DNA from: Altererythrobacter sp. CAU 1644
GTDB taxonomy: Bacteria > Pseudomonadota > Alphaproteobacteria > Sphingomonadales > Sphingomonadaceae
DNA: 64,000 bases
Direction of reading: 5' to 3'
NCBI RefSeq assembly: GCF_029623755.1
Contig: NZ_CP121106.1
Coordinates: forward strand, 1,747,001-1,811,000
The notes beneath the pieces are model-generated. The model was not told the origin of the DNA, made no database searches, and saw only the letters and a list, made by a program, of their open reading frames with translations. A program made the position numbers and the translations under genes. Positions 36,147 through 44,485 of this stretch are shown in pieces. Within the stretch, counting starts at the first letter, position 1. The number at the start of each line of letters is the position of its first letter.

Positions 36147-36941
36147 TCAGTCGAGCGGTCGGCTCGATCCAAAAAAGAGCGCCTGGCTGATGGCGGTACG
36201 TACCGTCTGCTCCTGAAATGGCTTGGTGACCAGATAGGTAGGCTCGGGCCGATCGCCGGTAAGCAGTCGCTCCGGATATGCAGTGATGAAGATGACGGGG
36301 ACGCTGCCGATGGCAAGTATGTCGTCAACCGCATCGAGACCGGATGATCCGTCGGCAAGCTGGATGTCGGCCAGGACAAGACCGGGGGTCTTCTCGGCCA
36401 CCACTTCCTTCGCCTGCGTCCTGGTTGCGGCGGTGCCGCAGATATCGTGCCCGAGCGAGCGGACGAGGTCTTCGAGCTGCATCGAGATCAAGGGTTCATC
36501 TTCGATGATGAGAACGCTCGTCGCCGACTCAGCGTCGATTTCCGAAATCGCTTCCCGCACGAGGTTCTGTACCGTCTCATCTTCGAGATCCATGATCTCT
36601 GCCGCTTGCGCGACGCTGAAGTCCTCAAGCGTCGTCAACAGGAGAGCCTGACGGTTGAGCGGTGTAATGGAGCCAAGCCGCGAGTTGGCAGCGGCCTCGT
36701 GCTCGGTCTGGCCGCTGTCGTCTCCGGCAACTTCGAGATAGGCGCTCGACCATACCTTATTGAAGGCGCGATAGAGTGGAACCCTGCCGTTCTCGAGGGT
36801 GGACTTAAGATCGTCGTCCGCAAGCGCGGCCTCGAGAGTGGCCCTGACGAAGGCATCGCCAGTGGCCTGCGAGCCGGTCAGCGCGCGGGCGTAACGGCGG
36901 AGATAGGGGAGATTAGTAGCAACCTGTTCGCTTAGTGACAT
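36147..36941 (-). CDS. phyR: PhyR, general stress response anti-anti-sigma factor
   Basis: A 264-residue protein with the diagnostic order: an N-terminal sigma-like domain (about 1-130; NLPYLRRYARALTGSQATGDAFV and region-4-like LNRQALLLTTLEDFSVAQAAEIM) and a C-terminal receiver (about 140-255) with VLIIEDEP, the phosphoacceptor in LVLADIQLADG, FITAYPE and VTKPF. When phosphorylated it binds NepR and frees EcfG. I chose ATG 36941 behind GGGAAGGG. It has its own perfect EcfG promoter. Confidence 0.94.
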   Translation of the reverse strand: MSLSEQVATNLPYLRRYARALTGSQATGDAFVRATLEAALADDDLKSTLENGRVPLYRAFNKVWSSAYLEVAGDDSGQTEHEAAANSRLGSITPLNRQALLLTTLEDFSVAQAAEIMDLEDETVQNLVREAISEIDAESATSVLIIEDEPLISMQLEDLVRSLGHDICGTAATRTQAKEVVAEKTPGLVLADIQLADGSSGLDAVDDILAIGSVPVIFITAYPERLLTGDRPEPTYLVTKPFQEQTVRTAISQALFFGSSRPLD

Positions 36942-36971
36942 GTTTTCCCTTCCCGTAGGAGTCGCGCGCTT

Positions 36972-36996
36972 AACGATTGGCCGAGAATTCGGTTCC
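36972..36996 (-). promoter_or_regulatory. EcfG-dependent promoter of phyR
   Basis: On the minus strand, GGAAC (36996-36992), 16 bases, CGTT (36975-36972): an exact consensus, about 30 bases ahead of the phyR ATG. Confidence 0.85.
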
Positions 36997-37096
36997 ATCT
37001 GCAAGTGCGCTTGCCCGCAAGGGAAATTGACAAACCAACGCATTACGCCGAGACCGTTGGATGACTAGTCGGACGATGCCGAACGGGGGCTGACCA

Positions 37097-37843
37097 ATGA
37101 ACCGCCGTGCACAAGCTGTTGCCTGCCGCAACTGCCCGTTGCAGAAACAGCCACGCCTCCGCACGCTCGACGAGCGCCAGATCGACTATTTGCAGGACTT
37201 CAAGCGCGGCGAAATGTCGGTCGAGCGTGAGGGCATGGTCATCGAGCAGGGGCAATTCGGTCCGCACCTTTACACCGTGCTCGAAGGAGTACTGATCCGC
37301 TATCGTACCCTGGACGACGGCCGCAGGCAGATCGTCAACTTCGTGTTCCCCGGAGATCTCATCGGACTGCAATCGGCGTTCGAAGGCCCTGCCAATCACG
37401 CGGTCGAGGCGCTGGTGGAAGCGCGGCTGTGCATGTTCGAGCGCAAGAGCTTCCCGGAATTCATCGGCCAGCATCCGCGCCTTGCCTACGATATCGTATG
37501 GCTCGCAGCAGCAGAGGAAACGCAACTCGAAGAGCATCTGGTGGCGCTTGGCCAGCGGACCGCCAAGGAGCGATTGGTATATCTGGCCGTCTGGCTGGTC
37601 GACCGCGCCCAGATCAGTGGGATCAGCGACAAGGGCAACACGCTGACCTTGCCGATCACCCAGTCGCAGGTGGCAGACATGCTGGGGCTGTCGTTGGTTC
37701 ACACGAACCGTACCCTGCGTGCCCTGCTCGACAGCGGGCTGGTCGAATGGCGCCCGGGCGAGATCCATATTCCCGACATGGATGCAGCCTGCGAGTTCGC
37801 GCAATACGAGCGCGACACCGAGCTCGAACGCCCCTTCATCTGA
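37097..37843 (+). CDS. Crp/Fnr-family transcriptional regulator
   Basis: A 248-residue regulator: a cyclic-nucleotide-binding-like beta roll (about 35-140; GQFGPHLYTVLEGVLIRYR, FPGDLIGLQ) and a C-terminal winged helix (about 165-230) with the recognition helix in LPITQSQVADMLGLSLVHTNRTL. Cysteines C10 and C13 (ACRNCPL) and C112 are present, fewer than the four needed for a canonical FNR iron-sulfur cluster, so the ligand is uncertain. It is divergent from phyR with 155 bp between. Confidence 0.85.
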   Translation: MNRRAQAVACRNCPLQKQPRLRTLDERQIDYLQDFKRGEMSVEREGMVIEQGQFGPHLYTVLEGVLIRYRTLDDGRRQIVNFVFPGDLIGLQSAFEGPANHAVEALVEARLCMFERKSFPEFIGQHPRLAYDIVWLAAAEETQLEEHLVALGQRTAKERLVYLAVWLVDRAQISGISDKGNTLTLPITQSQVADMLGLSLVHTNRTLRALLDSGLVEWRPGEIHIPDMDAACEFAQYERDTELERPFI

Positions 37844-37880
37844 CCCCTCAGAAAAAATTCGAAAAAATTTTTCAGCCCCG

Positions 37881-37905
37881 GGAACCGCTCCCGCGGCCGC
37901 TCATT
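37881..37905 (+). promoter_or_regulatory. Near-consensus EcfG promoter for the sRNA candidate
   Basis: GGAAC (37881-37885), 16 bases, CATT (37902-37905), one mismatch from CGTT. The predicted transcription start is about 37911, at the foot of the downstream hairpin. Confidence 0.5.
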
Positions 37906-37910
37906 TAGAG

Positions 37911-38000
37911 GGTATCACCGCCGAGACCCCCCCTCCCGTCCAAGCGGCTGGTGATACGATCCCGAAGGGCCTCCACTCAAAAAGAGTGGAGGCCTTTTTT
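37911..38000 (+). ncRNA. Candidate stress-linked sRNA with C-rich loop
   Basis: About 90 nt with two hairpins and no open frame. Stem 1 pairs GTATCACC (37912-37919) with GGTGATAC (37950-37957), then GCCG with CGGC, around a 21-base loop holding a run of C and CCCTCCCG, complementary to a Shine-Dalgarno core. Stem 2 is a perfect 11-bp terminator with six T. It could instead be a long leader or the terminator region of the Crp/Fnr gene 70 bp upstream; the structured 5' hairpin and promoter-like boxes argue for an independent RNA. It was not recognised as a named family. Confidence 0.55.
37968..38000 (+). terminator. Strong Rho-independent terminator
   Basis: GGCCTCCACTC (37968-37978), AAAAA loop, GAGTGGAGGCC (37984-37994), then TTTTTT. 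It ends the sRNA candidate and possibly crp read-through. Confidence 0.92.
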
Positions 38001-38071
38001 CTTGGTGCGTGGATTTCACGCGCCGAAGAAGGCGCGGCCCGGGCGAGCCTATCCGACACGCGTAAGGATGT

Positions 38072-38563
38072 TCAGGATTTGGCGTTCTTGCGACGTAGCA
38101 GGGCCAGGATGCCTTGCCGGCGGGGCTTGCGAGCCAGTTCGACGAGGCGTTCGGGGTCATAGGGCTTCTCGAGGACAGGCCCGAGAGCGGCAATCTCTTC
38201 CGGAATATCCTGCGGCGCGCCGGTCGAAAAGATGATCTTGGGAGGTTTGGGGCTGATCGCAGACAGCAGTTCGGCGATTTCCCACCCTTCGTTGCTATCG
38301 GCCAAGTGGACATCGAGCACAACGACGTCCGGCTTGGCAGCCCGCAGTTCCTCCAAAGCCTCGTTCGCACCCGCACAGATCGAGATCTTGTTCGCGCCTG
38401 CAGCTTGGAGCGCCTGCTCGATTGTCAGCGCCAGAATTGCGTCATCCTCGACCACCAGCACATGGCCGATCTTGGCCTTCGCAGGCTTGCGGATCTTGCT
38501 TGCCGCAGCGCGCAAGGGCTTCGCGGCTATCTTGGCCTTGGCCCCTAGGTCTTTTCCGTCCAT
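38072..38563 (-). CDS. Single-domain response regulator, FAT GUY-like
   Basis: A 163-residue protein: about 40 basic Ala/Lys-rich residues, then one receiver domain with VLVVEDDAI, the phosphoacceptor in VVVLDVHLADSNEG, and IIFSTGAPQDIP where FAT GUY receivers have a PFxFATG motif; EKPYDPERL holds the conserved lysine. No output domain is present. FAT GUY receivers such as SdrG tune the PhyR pathway in sphingomonads, so a role in the adjacent stress circuit is plausible inference. I chose ATG 38563 with GGAG eight bases ahead. A near-consensus EcfG promoter (GGAAC-N16-CGCT at 38630-38606) lies upstream. Confidence 0.78.
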   Translation of the reverse strand: MDGKDLGAKAKIAAKPLRAAASKIRKPAKAKIGHVLVVEDDAILALTIEQALQAAGANKISICAGANEALEELRAAKPDVVVLDVHLADSNEGWEIAELLSAISPKPPKIIFSTGAPQDIPEEIAALGPVLEKPYDPERLVELARKPRRQGILALLRRKNAKS

Positions 38564-38605
38564 GCGCGCTCCAATGGGCAGGAAGCCATGTCCCTGCATT
38601 ATGGG

Positions 38606-38630
38606 AGCGCGCCGGGGCTCGCCAAGTTCC
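38606..38630 (-). promoter_or_regulatory. Possible EcfG-type promoter of the receiver gene
   Basis: On the minus strand, GGAAC (38630-38626), 16 bases, CGCT (38609-38606). There is one mismatch in the -10 element; spacing and position fit. Confidence 0.4.
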
Positions 38631-38689
38631 CGTTACCGGACGAGAATTTCCGGTTGTGGCTCCCGGGCCACAACAGGCCGGGGCGATCG

Positions 38690-39847
38690 CTAGAGTGCTT
38701 TCTCGAAAATCAGGTATTCGCGGTTGACGGTGCTGTTGATCGCGTCGGCAATGGCCACCATTCCCTGATTGTCGTCGAGGATCCAGCCTATCTCCCCGCG
38801 CTGGCCGTTGAACTCGCTCTCGGCGGCGCGACGAATCTCGCTGATCATCATGAAGGCCAACTGGCTGGCGAGCCGCGAATTGTGCAGCTCCTTAAGCACG
38901 CCCATCAGCGGGACGCGCATATTGGCCTGCTTGGGCTTGTGCAGCCAACGCAGCAAATGAAACCAGCCGAACGGGAATAGCTTGCCGCCGATACGGGACA
39001 GCTCCGAATTGATATCGGGGAATGTCAGCATGAAGGCGACCGGCTTGCCGTCAAGTTCGGCGATCATGTTGAGCGGTTCGTGAATGATCGGTTTCAGCTT
39101 CTTGCCGGCGTAGGCCACCTCTTCCGGCGTGAACGGCACGAAGCCCCAGTTGTCCGACCATGCATCGTTGAGGATCGACAGGACGATGGCCGCCTCCTGA
39201 TCCCACTTACTCTTGTCGACCCGGCGGACATTGATCCGCTCGTTGCGCTCACCGGTTTTGACGATGCGCTGGATCAGCGGTGGGAACTCCCTGCTGATGT
39301 CGAGTTCGTAGGTGAGCAGCGACTTGGCCGTGGTGTAGCCAAAGCTTTCGATCCAGCCGCGATATTCGGCCGGATGGTGCCCCATCATGATCATCGGCGC
39401 GTGGTCCTGGCCACGCACCAGCAATCCCGGTTCCTCCCAGATCGACAAGGAGATCGGTCCGAGCGCGCGCGTCATGCCCTGCGTACGAAGCCAGTCCTCA
39501 GCTGTGGCGAGCAAGGCATGGGCCGTCGCTTCATCCTCCGCGTCGAAATAGCCGAAATTGCCCGTGCCTGGTCCAAACCCCTGTTCTGCAGGCATGGCGA
39601 GGGCGAGCTCGTCGATATGCGCCGAAATGCGGCCAACATCGCGCCCGCCGCGTTCCGCAACGAACAGCTGCGTACGGGCATGCCCGAAGAAGGGATTCTT
39701 GCCCGAATCGATCAGTTCGAGCTGTTCGCCGCGCAGTTGCGGTACCGAATGCGGCAGGCGCGCGGCGAATTCGCGGCCCAGGTCGACGAAGCGGGCGCGG
39801 CCCTTCTTGCCGGATACGGGGGTGATCACTATCTGGGCTTCGCTCAC
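38690..39847 (-). CDS. GNAT-fold acyltransferase-like protein
   Basis: About 385 residues, no signal peptide. Regions such as ELALAMPAEQGFGPGTGNFGYF, APMIMMGHHPAEYRGWIESFGY and DAWSDNWGFVPFTPEEV belong to a conserved family with an acyl-CoA N-acyltransferase (GNAT) fold, variously annotated as hypothetical or N-acetyltransferase. I recall that bacterial ceramide synthase of Caulobacter has this type of fold, and sphingomonads make sphingolipids, so that is one possible role, not proven. The start is uncertain: GTG 39847 has AGGAA nine bases ahead; a TTG at 39910 is possible. It is divergent from the desaturase gene. Confidence 0.6.
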   Translation of the reverse strand: MSEAQIVITPVSGKKGRARFVDLGREFAARLPHSVPQLRGEQLELIDSGKNPFFGHARTQLFVAERGGRDVGRISAHIDELALAMPAEQGFGPGTGNFGYFDAEDEATAHALLATAEDWLRTQGMTRALGPISLSIWEEPGLLVRGQDHAPMIMMGHHPAEYRGWIESFGYTTAKSLLTYELDISREFPPLIQRIVKTGERNERINVRRVDKSKWDQEAAIVLSILNDAWSDNWGFVPFTPEEVAYAGKKLKPIIHEPLNMIAELDGKPVAFMLTFPDINSELSRIGGKLFPFGWFHLLRWLHKPKQANMRVPLMGVLKELHNSRLASQLAFMMISEIRRAAESEFNGQRGEIGWILDDNQGMVAIADAINSTVNREYLIFEKAL

Positions 39848-39989
39848 GCTTTGGGGTTCCTGTTCAGCCTGGATTAGCCCTGTGCGATTAGATTGAGCGA
39901 AGTCAAGCAAGCCAATCGATCACTCTGGTAGAGAGTACCGGTTTGTCCTTCCGCCCCATTGTGCGGTAAAGGCCGTCCAAGAAACAGAC

Positions 39990-41081
39990 ATGACTATGGA
40001 ACAAGCTCTCGAATCCCCTGTCGTTGCGCCGCGCGAGCGTGCCACCCGCGAGCAGTTCCGCTCGGCCGACGACAAGGACATGCTGCGCGCAGCACGCGAC
40101 CTGACCAAGGGGCTGGGGGTGGCGAAAGGCGCCTATTACTGGCCCGACATGCTTGGTTCGGTGATCGTCGGATATGGCGCAATGGCGGGCGCGATCCTGG
40201 TCGGCAATGTCGCCTTGGCGGTCTTGCTGGGGCTGGTTTCGGCGCTGGCGCTGTATCGCGCGCTGATGTTCATCCATGAGCTGACGCACATCCATCGCGA
40301 CGCGCTGCCGGGGTTCCGTCTCGCCTGGAACCTGCTGGTCGGTATTCCCATGCTGGTGCCGAGCTTCATGTACGAAGGCGTCCACACGCTTCATCACAAG
40401 CGCACCCAATACGGCACCGTCGAGGACCCCGAATATCTGCCGCTGGCACTGATGAAGCCATGGAGTCTGCCCGGCTTCGTGCTGATTGCACTGTTGGCCC
40501 CGATTGGCCTGCTGTTCCGGTTCGCGGTGCTCGTCCCGCTGGGCCTGATCCTGCCGCCGCTGCGCAGGCTGGTGTGGGAGCGCGCCTCCGCGCTGATGAT
40601 CAATCCGGAATTTCGCCGCAAGCCCCCCGAGGGCGAGCTCAAGCCACGGGTCTTGTGGCAGGAGCTGGGCGGCTTCGTGTGGTCGTGGGTGGTGCTGGGC
40701 AGCATCCCGTTTATCGGTTGGCGGCCCTTGCTGATTGCGCTGGCAATCGTCTCACTCACCGCCGTGCTCAACCAGTTGCGCACGCTGGTCGCCCATCTGT
40801 GGGAGAACGAGGGCGAGCCAATGACGGTAACCGCACAGTTCCTCGACAGCGTGAACGTACCGCCGCCGGGGTTGGTGGCCGAGATCTGGGCGCCGGTTGG
40901 CCTGCGCTATCACGCGCTGCATCACCTGATGCCTTCGATGCCTTATCATGACCTGCCCGAGGCGCACCGGAGGCTGAAGAAGGAACTCGGCGACTACTCG
41001 ACCTATGACGGGGCGAACCATCCCGGCATGGCGGTGCTGGTCGCGCGCATTGCCCGTAGTACCATGCGTCCGCGGGCCTAG
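39990..41081 (+). CDS. Fatty acid desaturase-type membrane di-iron enzyme
   Basis: A 363-residue protein with four to six membrane helices and three histidine boxes: HELTHIH (about 94-100), HTLHHK (about 132) and HALHHLMP (about 310). This is the membrane fatty acid desaturase/hydroxylase superfamily. The substrate (acyl lipid, sphingoid base or other) is unknown; the divergent acyltransferase-like gene suggests lipid modification. ATG 39990 has only a weak ribosome site. A terminator follows. Confidence 0.85.
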   Translation: MTMEQALESPVVAPRERATREQFRSADDKDMLRAARDLTKGLGVAKGAYYWPDMLGSVIVGYGAMAGAILVGNVALAVLLGLVSALALYRALMFIHELTHIHRDALPGFRLAWNLLVGIPMLVPSFMYEGVHTLHHKRTQYGTVEDPEYLPLALMKPWSLPGFVLIALLAPIGLLFRFAVLVPLGLILPPLRRLVWERASALMINPEFRRKPPEGELKPRVLWQELGGFVWSWVVLGSIPFIGWRPLLIALAIVSLTAVLNQLRTLVAHLWENEGEPMTVTAQFLDSVNVPPPGLVAEIWAPVGLRYHALHHLMPSMPYHDLPEAHRRLKKELGDYSTYDGANHPGMAVLVARIARSTMRPRA

Positions 41082-41107
41082 TCTCACCGACTACGAACAC
41101 CATAAGC

Positions 41108-41150
41108 AAAGGCCGCCATCTCGCATCGAGGCAGCGGCCTTTCTTTATTT
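41108..41150 (+). terminator. Terminator after the desaturase gene (possibly bidirectional)
   Basis: AAAGGCCGC (41108-41116) and GCGGCCTTT (41134-41142) form a 9-bp stem, followed by CTTTATTT. The minus-strand side is also T-rich (TTTGCTTAT), so it may serve the convergent lipoprotein gene too. Confidence 0.85.
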
Positions 41151-41172
41151 CGGCAATTGTCCGGCGACAGGA

Positions 41173-41427
41173 TCAATCGATCTTGATGTCCGCCTTGACG
41201 CCATCTTCGCTGATGGTGGCATCAACATCGCCGCCGTCGATCGTCAGGCTCGAACCCTTGTCGGCATCGCCTTCCACGGGAACTGCGACAGTGTCCGTCA
41301 CGACAGCGGTTTCGGTGGCGGTCGGAGCCGGTGCGGCGACTTCATCGCCCTCGACGGTGGTTTCGGACTGGTCGCAGGCGGCGAGAGCCAGAGCGGCGAC
41401 CAGGGCGGGAACTGCAAATTTCTTCAT
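41173..41427 (-). CDS. Small lipoprotein, unknown function
   Basis: An 84-residue protein with a lipoprotein signal: MKKFAVPALVAALALAAC, lipobox LAAC. The mature part is acidic and Thr/Ala/Val-rich with no recognised domain and ends in an Asp-rich segment (IDGGDVDATISEDGVKADIK). ATG 41427 is preceded by GGAG. It is monocistronic. Confidence 0.7.
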   Translation of the reverse strand: MKKFAVPALVAALALAACDQSETTVEGDEVAAPAPTATETAVVTDTVAVPVEGDADKGSSLTIDGGDVDATISEDGVKADIKID

Positions 41428-41498
41428 GCCGGAAACTCCTTTGTGGCAAGAATGTGGCAAAGGAATGCGGCAGGAAGCGATAGGTTCCGAGAATTCAC

Positions 41499-42017
41499 TC
41501 AATTTAGGAAATGTATCATTGCGCAGCGCCGATCGCGCGGGAGGCCGAACGCGACCGCTTCGTCCAATGACTGAACGAGATGCTGGCGGCCTTCAAAATT
41601 CTCGATCTCGACGAAACCATGCCGCGAATAGAATGGCCCGTTCCATGGGATGTCGCGATAGGTGTTGAGCGTAATCGCGCGCAAGCCCGAATTGGCAGCA
41701 TCGATCTTGAGTGCCGTCAGCAATGTTGCGCCAATCCGCTTGCCCTGGTGAGCGCGTGCGACACTCAACTCGTGCAGATGCAACTCCCTCCCGACCCGCG
41801 CCGCAGCGGCGAAACCGACAACCTCGTCCGCAATCGTTGCAGCGAGGCAATGTCCCTTTGCGATCGTTGCCCGGTATTCCTCGGCACTGGTTGATGGCGG
41901 CACCGGTATGCCCTTGAGGGAGGGTTCAGAGCGCAGAAGGTCGGCAGCGTCTTCCTCGACCTTGTGAAATGCTCGAGCATCCTCGACGCGGGCGAGACGG
42001 ATCGAAAACTCGCTCAT
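41499..42017 (-). CDS. GNAT-family acetyltransferase
   Basis: A 172-residue GNAT domain: ELHLHELSVARAHQGKRIGATLL is the beta-4/acetyl-CoA loop region, followed by ITLNTYRDIPWNGPFYSRHGFVEIE, the usual C-terminal strand pair. The substrate is unknown. I chose ATG 42017; longer in-frame readings enter lptG. It lies 11 bp after lptG and is probably the last gene of lptF-lptG-GNAT. Confidence 0.82.
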   Translation of the reverse strand: MSEFSIRLARVEDARAFHKVEEDAADLLRSEPSLKGIPVPPSTSAEEYRATIAKGHCLAATIADEVVGFAAAARVGRELHLHELSVARAHQGKRIGATLLTALKIDAANSGLRAITLNTYRDIPWNGPFYSRHGFVEIENFEGRQHLVQSLDEAVAFGLPRDRRCAMIHFLN

Positions 42018-42028
42018 GCCCGCCGTCA

Positions 42029-43126
42029 CTACTCTTCCGTACGGATCAGAACCGTTTCGCCGACCAGCAGGAACAGAAAGAATGGCGCCCAGGCCGCGAG
42101 GAAAGGCGGGTAGCCACCAAAGCTTCCCATCGCGAGCGCGGCATTGTCGACGACGAAATAGGCGAAACCCAGTGCCATGCCGATAATCGCGCGCAGGAAC
42201 AGCTGGCCCGACCGCGCCAGGCCGAAAGCGGCAACTGCGCCGAGCAGGGGCATGAGGAAGGCAGAGAGCGGTCCGGAGAGCTTGTGCCACCATTTGGCCC
42301 GGAGCTCGCCGGTGCGCCGGCCCGCTGCCTCATAGGCCGCGATCGAGTCCGACAATTCGAAAAAGCCCTGAGCGTCGGGATCGACCGCCTCGAGTTCGAT
42401 CTGCGCCGGGGTCAGCTGCTTGCCGACCACCACGCGCTCGACTGTGGTCGTATCGGCGCTGCGGACGTCGAAACGGGTCGCATTCTCCAGCTGCCAGCCG
42501 GGATTGACGAAGGTGGCGCGTTCGGCCCGCAGCTGCTGGCGGATCATTCCGCCCTGTCCGCGTTCATACCAGGTCACGCCGGTCATCCGCAGTTGGTCGC
42601 CAGCCCCGGTGATACTGGTGGCCGTGAGGATCCCCTCTCCATCGGTCAAATATACGTTGGACCTGACATTGGATTCCTGCGGTACGGCCCCGTATTCGGC
42701 ACCTTCCCAAGCTTTCAGCGTGGCAGTCGCCCGGGTCACCACGCGCTCGTTGAAGGCGAAATTGACTGCCGAAACCAGTCCTGCGGTCAGCAGCAGCGGC
42801 GCCAGCACCTGGTGCGCCGACAGCCCCGCCGCCTTCATCGCGATCACTTCGCTGTTCTGGTTAAGCGTGACCAGCGTGATGATCGTTGCGAGCAGGACAG
42901 AGTAGGGCACGAACCGTTGCACCAATTGGGGGATGCGCAGGCTGGCATAGGTGAGCAGTTCGCCCTGGCCGTTGCCCTCGACCGCCAGGATGTCGCCGCT
43001 CTTCGAAAGCAGGTCGAGCATCATCAGCACCAGCACCAGCATGATCAGGACCGCCAGAATGCGGGCGATAAACAGCTTGCCGAGGTAAAGGGTGAGGCTC
43101 TTCGATGGGAAGAAATCGAGTTGCAT
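42029..43126 (-). CDS. lptG: LptG, LPS export permease
   Basis: A 365-residue YjgP/YjgQ-family protein of the LptB2FG transporter that pulls LPS from the inner membrane. Helices are at both ends (ARILAVLIMLVLVLMMLDLL; PLSAFLMPLLGAVAAFGL), with a periplasmic beta-jellyroll at about 130-260 and the coupling segment NQNSEVIAMKAAGLS near 90. The start is ATG 43126, 12 bp after lptF. Confidence 0.9.
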   Translation of the reverse strand: MQLDFFPSKSLTLYLGKLFIARILAVLIMLVLVLMMLDLLSKSGDILAVEGNGQGELLTYASLRIPQLVQRFVPYSVLLATIITLVTLNQNSEVIAMKAAGLSAHQVLAPLLLTAGLVSAVNFAFNERVVTRATATLKAWEGAEYGAVPQESNVRSNVYLTDGEGILTATSITGAGDQLRMTGVTWYERGQGGMIRQQLRAERATFVNPGWQLENATRFDVRSADTTTVERVVVGKQLTPAQIELEAVDPDAQGFFELSDSIAAYEAAGRRTGELRAKWWHKLSGPLSAFLMPLLGAVAAFGLARSGQLFLRAIIGMALGFAYFVVDNAALAMGSFGGYPPFLAAWAPFFLFLLVGETVLIRTEE

Positions 43127-43138
43127 GGTGGAGCTGCC

Positions 43139-44371
43139 CTATTCCGCCGCAGCCGGTTCGAGTACGGCCATCTGCCGGGGCCGCCGCCGCCGGAATAGTC
43201 GGCGCAGGCGCTTGGAAAGCTTGGCGAACCAGGTTTCGAGCGCGCCGATCGCCTGGCCGCCGGGGACATAGGCCACCCGGTAGTACATCCACAGAATCAG
43301 GGCGGCGAACAGCACGAACGGGCCCCAAAGGGCGAGGATCGGGTCGAACCGCCCGAGCGCGGCGAGGTCTTCGCCGTACTGGTTTATCTTGTGATAGCTG
43401 ACGACCATGATGATCGAGACGAATACCCCCAACGCGCTGGTCGAACGCTTGGGCGGGATCGCCAGCGCTACGGCCAGCAGCGGCATGAGCACCATCATCA
43501 CCACTTCGACCATGCGGAAGTTGAAGCTCGCCTGGCTTGCATCGCGCTTGGCCTCGGGCTGGTTGTCGCTCCAGCCGATGCGGAGCAGTTCGGGCAGGAT
43601 GTACTCGCGCTCGGCATCGCCACGCTCGCGAAAATCCTCGACCCGCGGCAGGTCGATCGGCAGATCGTGTCGGCTGAAGGAAAGCACGCGGGGGGTATTG
43701 CCCTTGCTATCCTGCACGATCGTGCCGTCGGTCAGCCGCAGGATGATCGTGTCGGGGCTGTCACTGGTGGCGAGGAAAGCGCCTTCGCGGGCGCTGATCG
43801 ACAGCACCTGGCCCTTGGTATCCGCGACGCGGGCAAATATGCCCTTGAGCCGGCGACCCTCGTCCTCGCTTTCCTCGATCCTTAGCGCCATCCGGTCCTT
43901 GAGCGTGGTGAATTCTCCGACCTTGATCGAGGCGCCGAGCGCGCCCGAGCGCAGCTCGTATTCCATCTGCTCGTAATAATAGCGGCTGACCGGCTGGATG
44001 TAGAAGACCAGCGCCACATTGATCGCCACGAGAATGGCAGTGATGATGTAGGGAACGCGCAGCAAGCGGTTGTAGCTGAGGCCGACCGCCCGCATCACGT
44101 CGAGCTCGCTCGATGTGGCGAGCTTGCGGAAAGCGAGCAGCACGCCGAGCAGCAGGCCAAGCGGGATCGCGAGGCTGGCGTACTCGGGGATCAGCGCGCC
44201 GAGCATCTTGAACACGACGCCGATCGGCCCGCCTTCTACCGCGACGAAGTCGAACAGGCGCAACATCTTTTCGAGCAGGAGCAGCGATGCCGCGAGCGCA
44301 AACACGCCCAGCATCGGGATAACCGTCAGCCGCAGGATGTAACGATCAATGGCGGGCAAGAATTTCGACAA
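43139..44371 (-). CDS. lptF: LptF, LPS export permease
   Basis: A 410-residue YjgP/YjgQ-family partner of LptG. It has N-terminal IDRYILRLTVIPMLGVFALAAS, coupling-helix-like FRKLATSSELDVMRAVGLS near 80-100, a periplasmic domain at about 125-270, and a C-terminal helical bundle with a basic, proline-rich cytoplasmic tail (RLRRLFRRRRPRQ). TTG 44371 is used as the start because it gives the family-typical N-terminus; no ATG fits. Confidence 0.88.
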   Translation of the reverse strand: MSKFLPAIDRYILRLTVIPMLGVFALAASLLLLEKMLRLFDFVAVEGGPIGVVFKMLGALIPEYASLAIPLGLLLGVLLAFRKLATSSELDVMRAVGLSYNRLLRVPYIITAILVAINVALVFYIQPVSRYYYEQMEYELRSGALGASIKVGEFTTLKDRMALRIEESEDEGRRLKGIFARVADTKGQVLSISAREGAFLATSDSPDTIILRLTDGTIVQDSKGNTPRVLSFSRHDLPIDLPRVEDFRERGDAEREYILPELLRIGWSDNQPEAKRDASQASFNFRMVEVVMMVLMPLLAVALAIPPKRSTSALGVFVSIIMVVSYHKINQYGEDLAALGRFDPILALWGPFVLFAALILWMYYRVAYVPGGQAIGALETWFAKLSKRLRRLFRRRRPRQMAVLEPAAAE

Positions 44372-44485
44372 GGGCTCGCGGGGGCTCGGGTTGCGTTTCG
44401 AAACTGCCCCTAGCGCGAAAAAGCTCCGCGGTCATGCCCTGTTGCGATTTCGGGAGAAAACTTGGCGGATGAGCGTTGTCCCGCC

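Noticed and set aside
37043..37804. 253-codon minus-strand frame opposite the Crp/Fnr gene
   Set aside because: The plus strand carries complete cNMP-binding and HTH motifs; the antisense frame has none.
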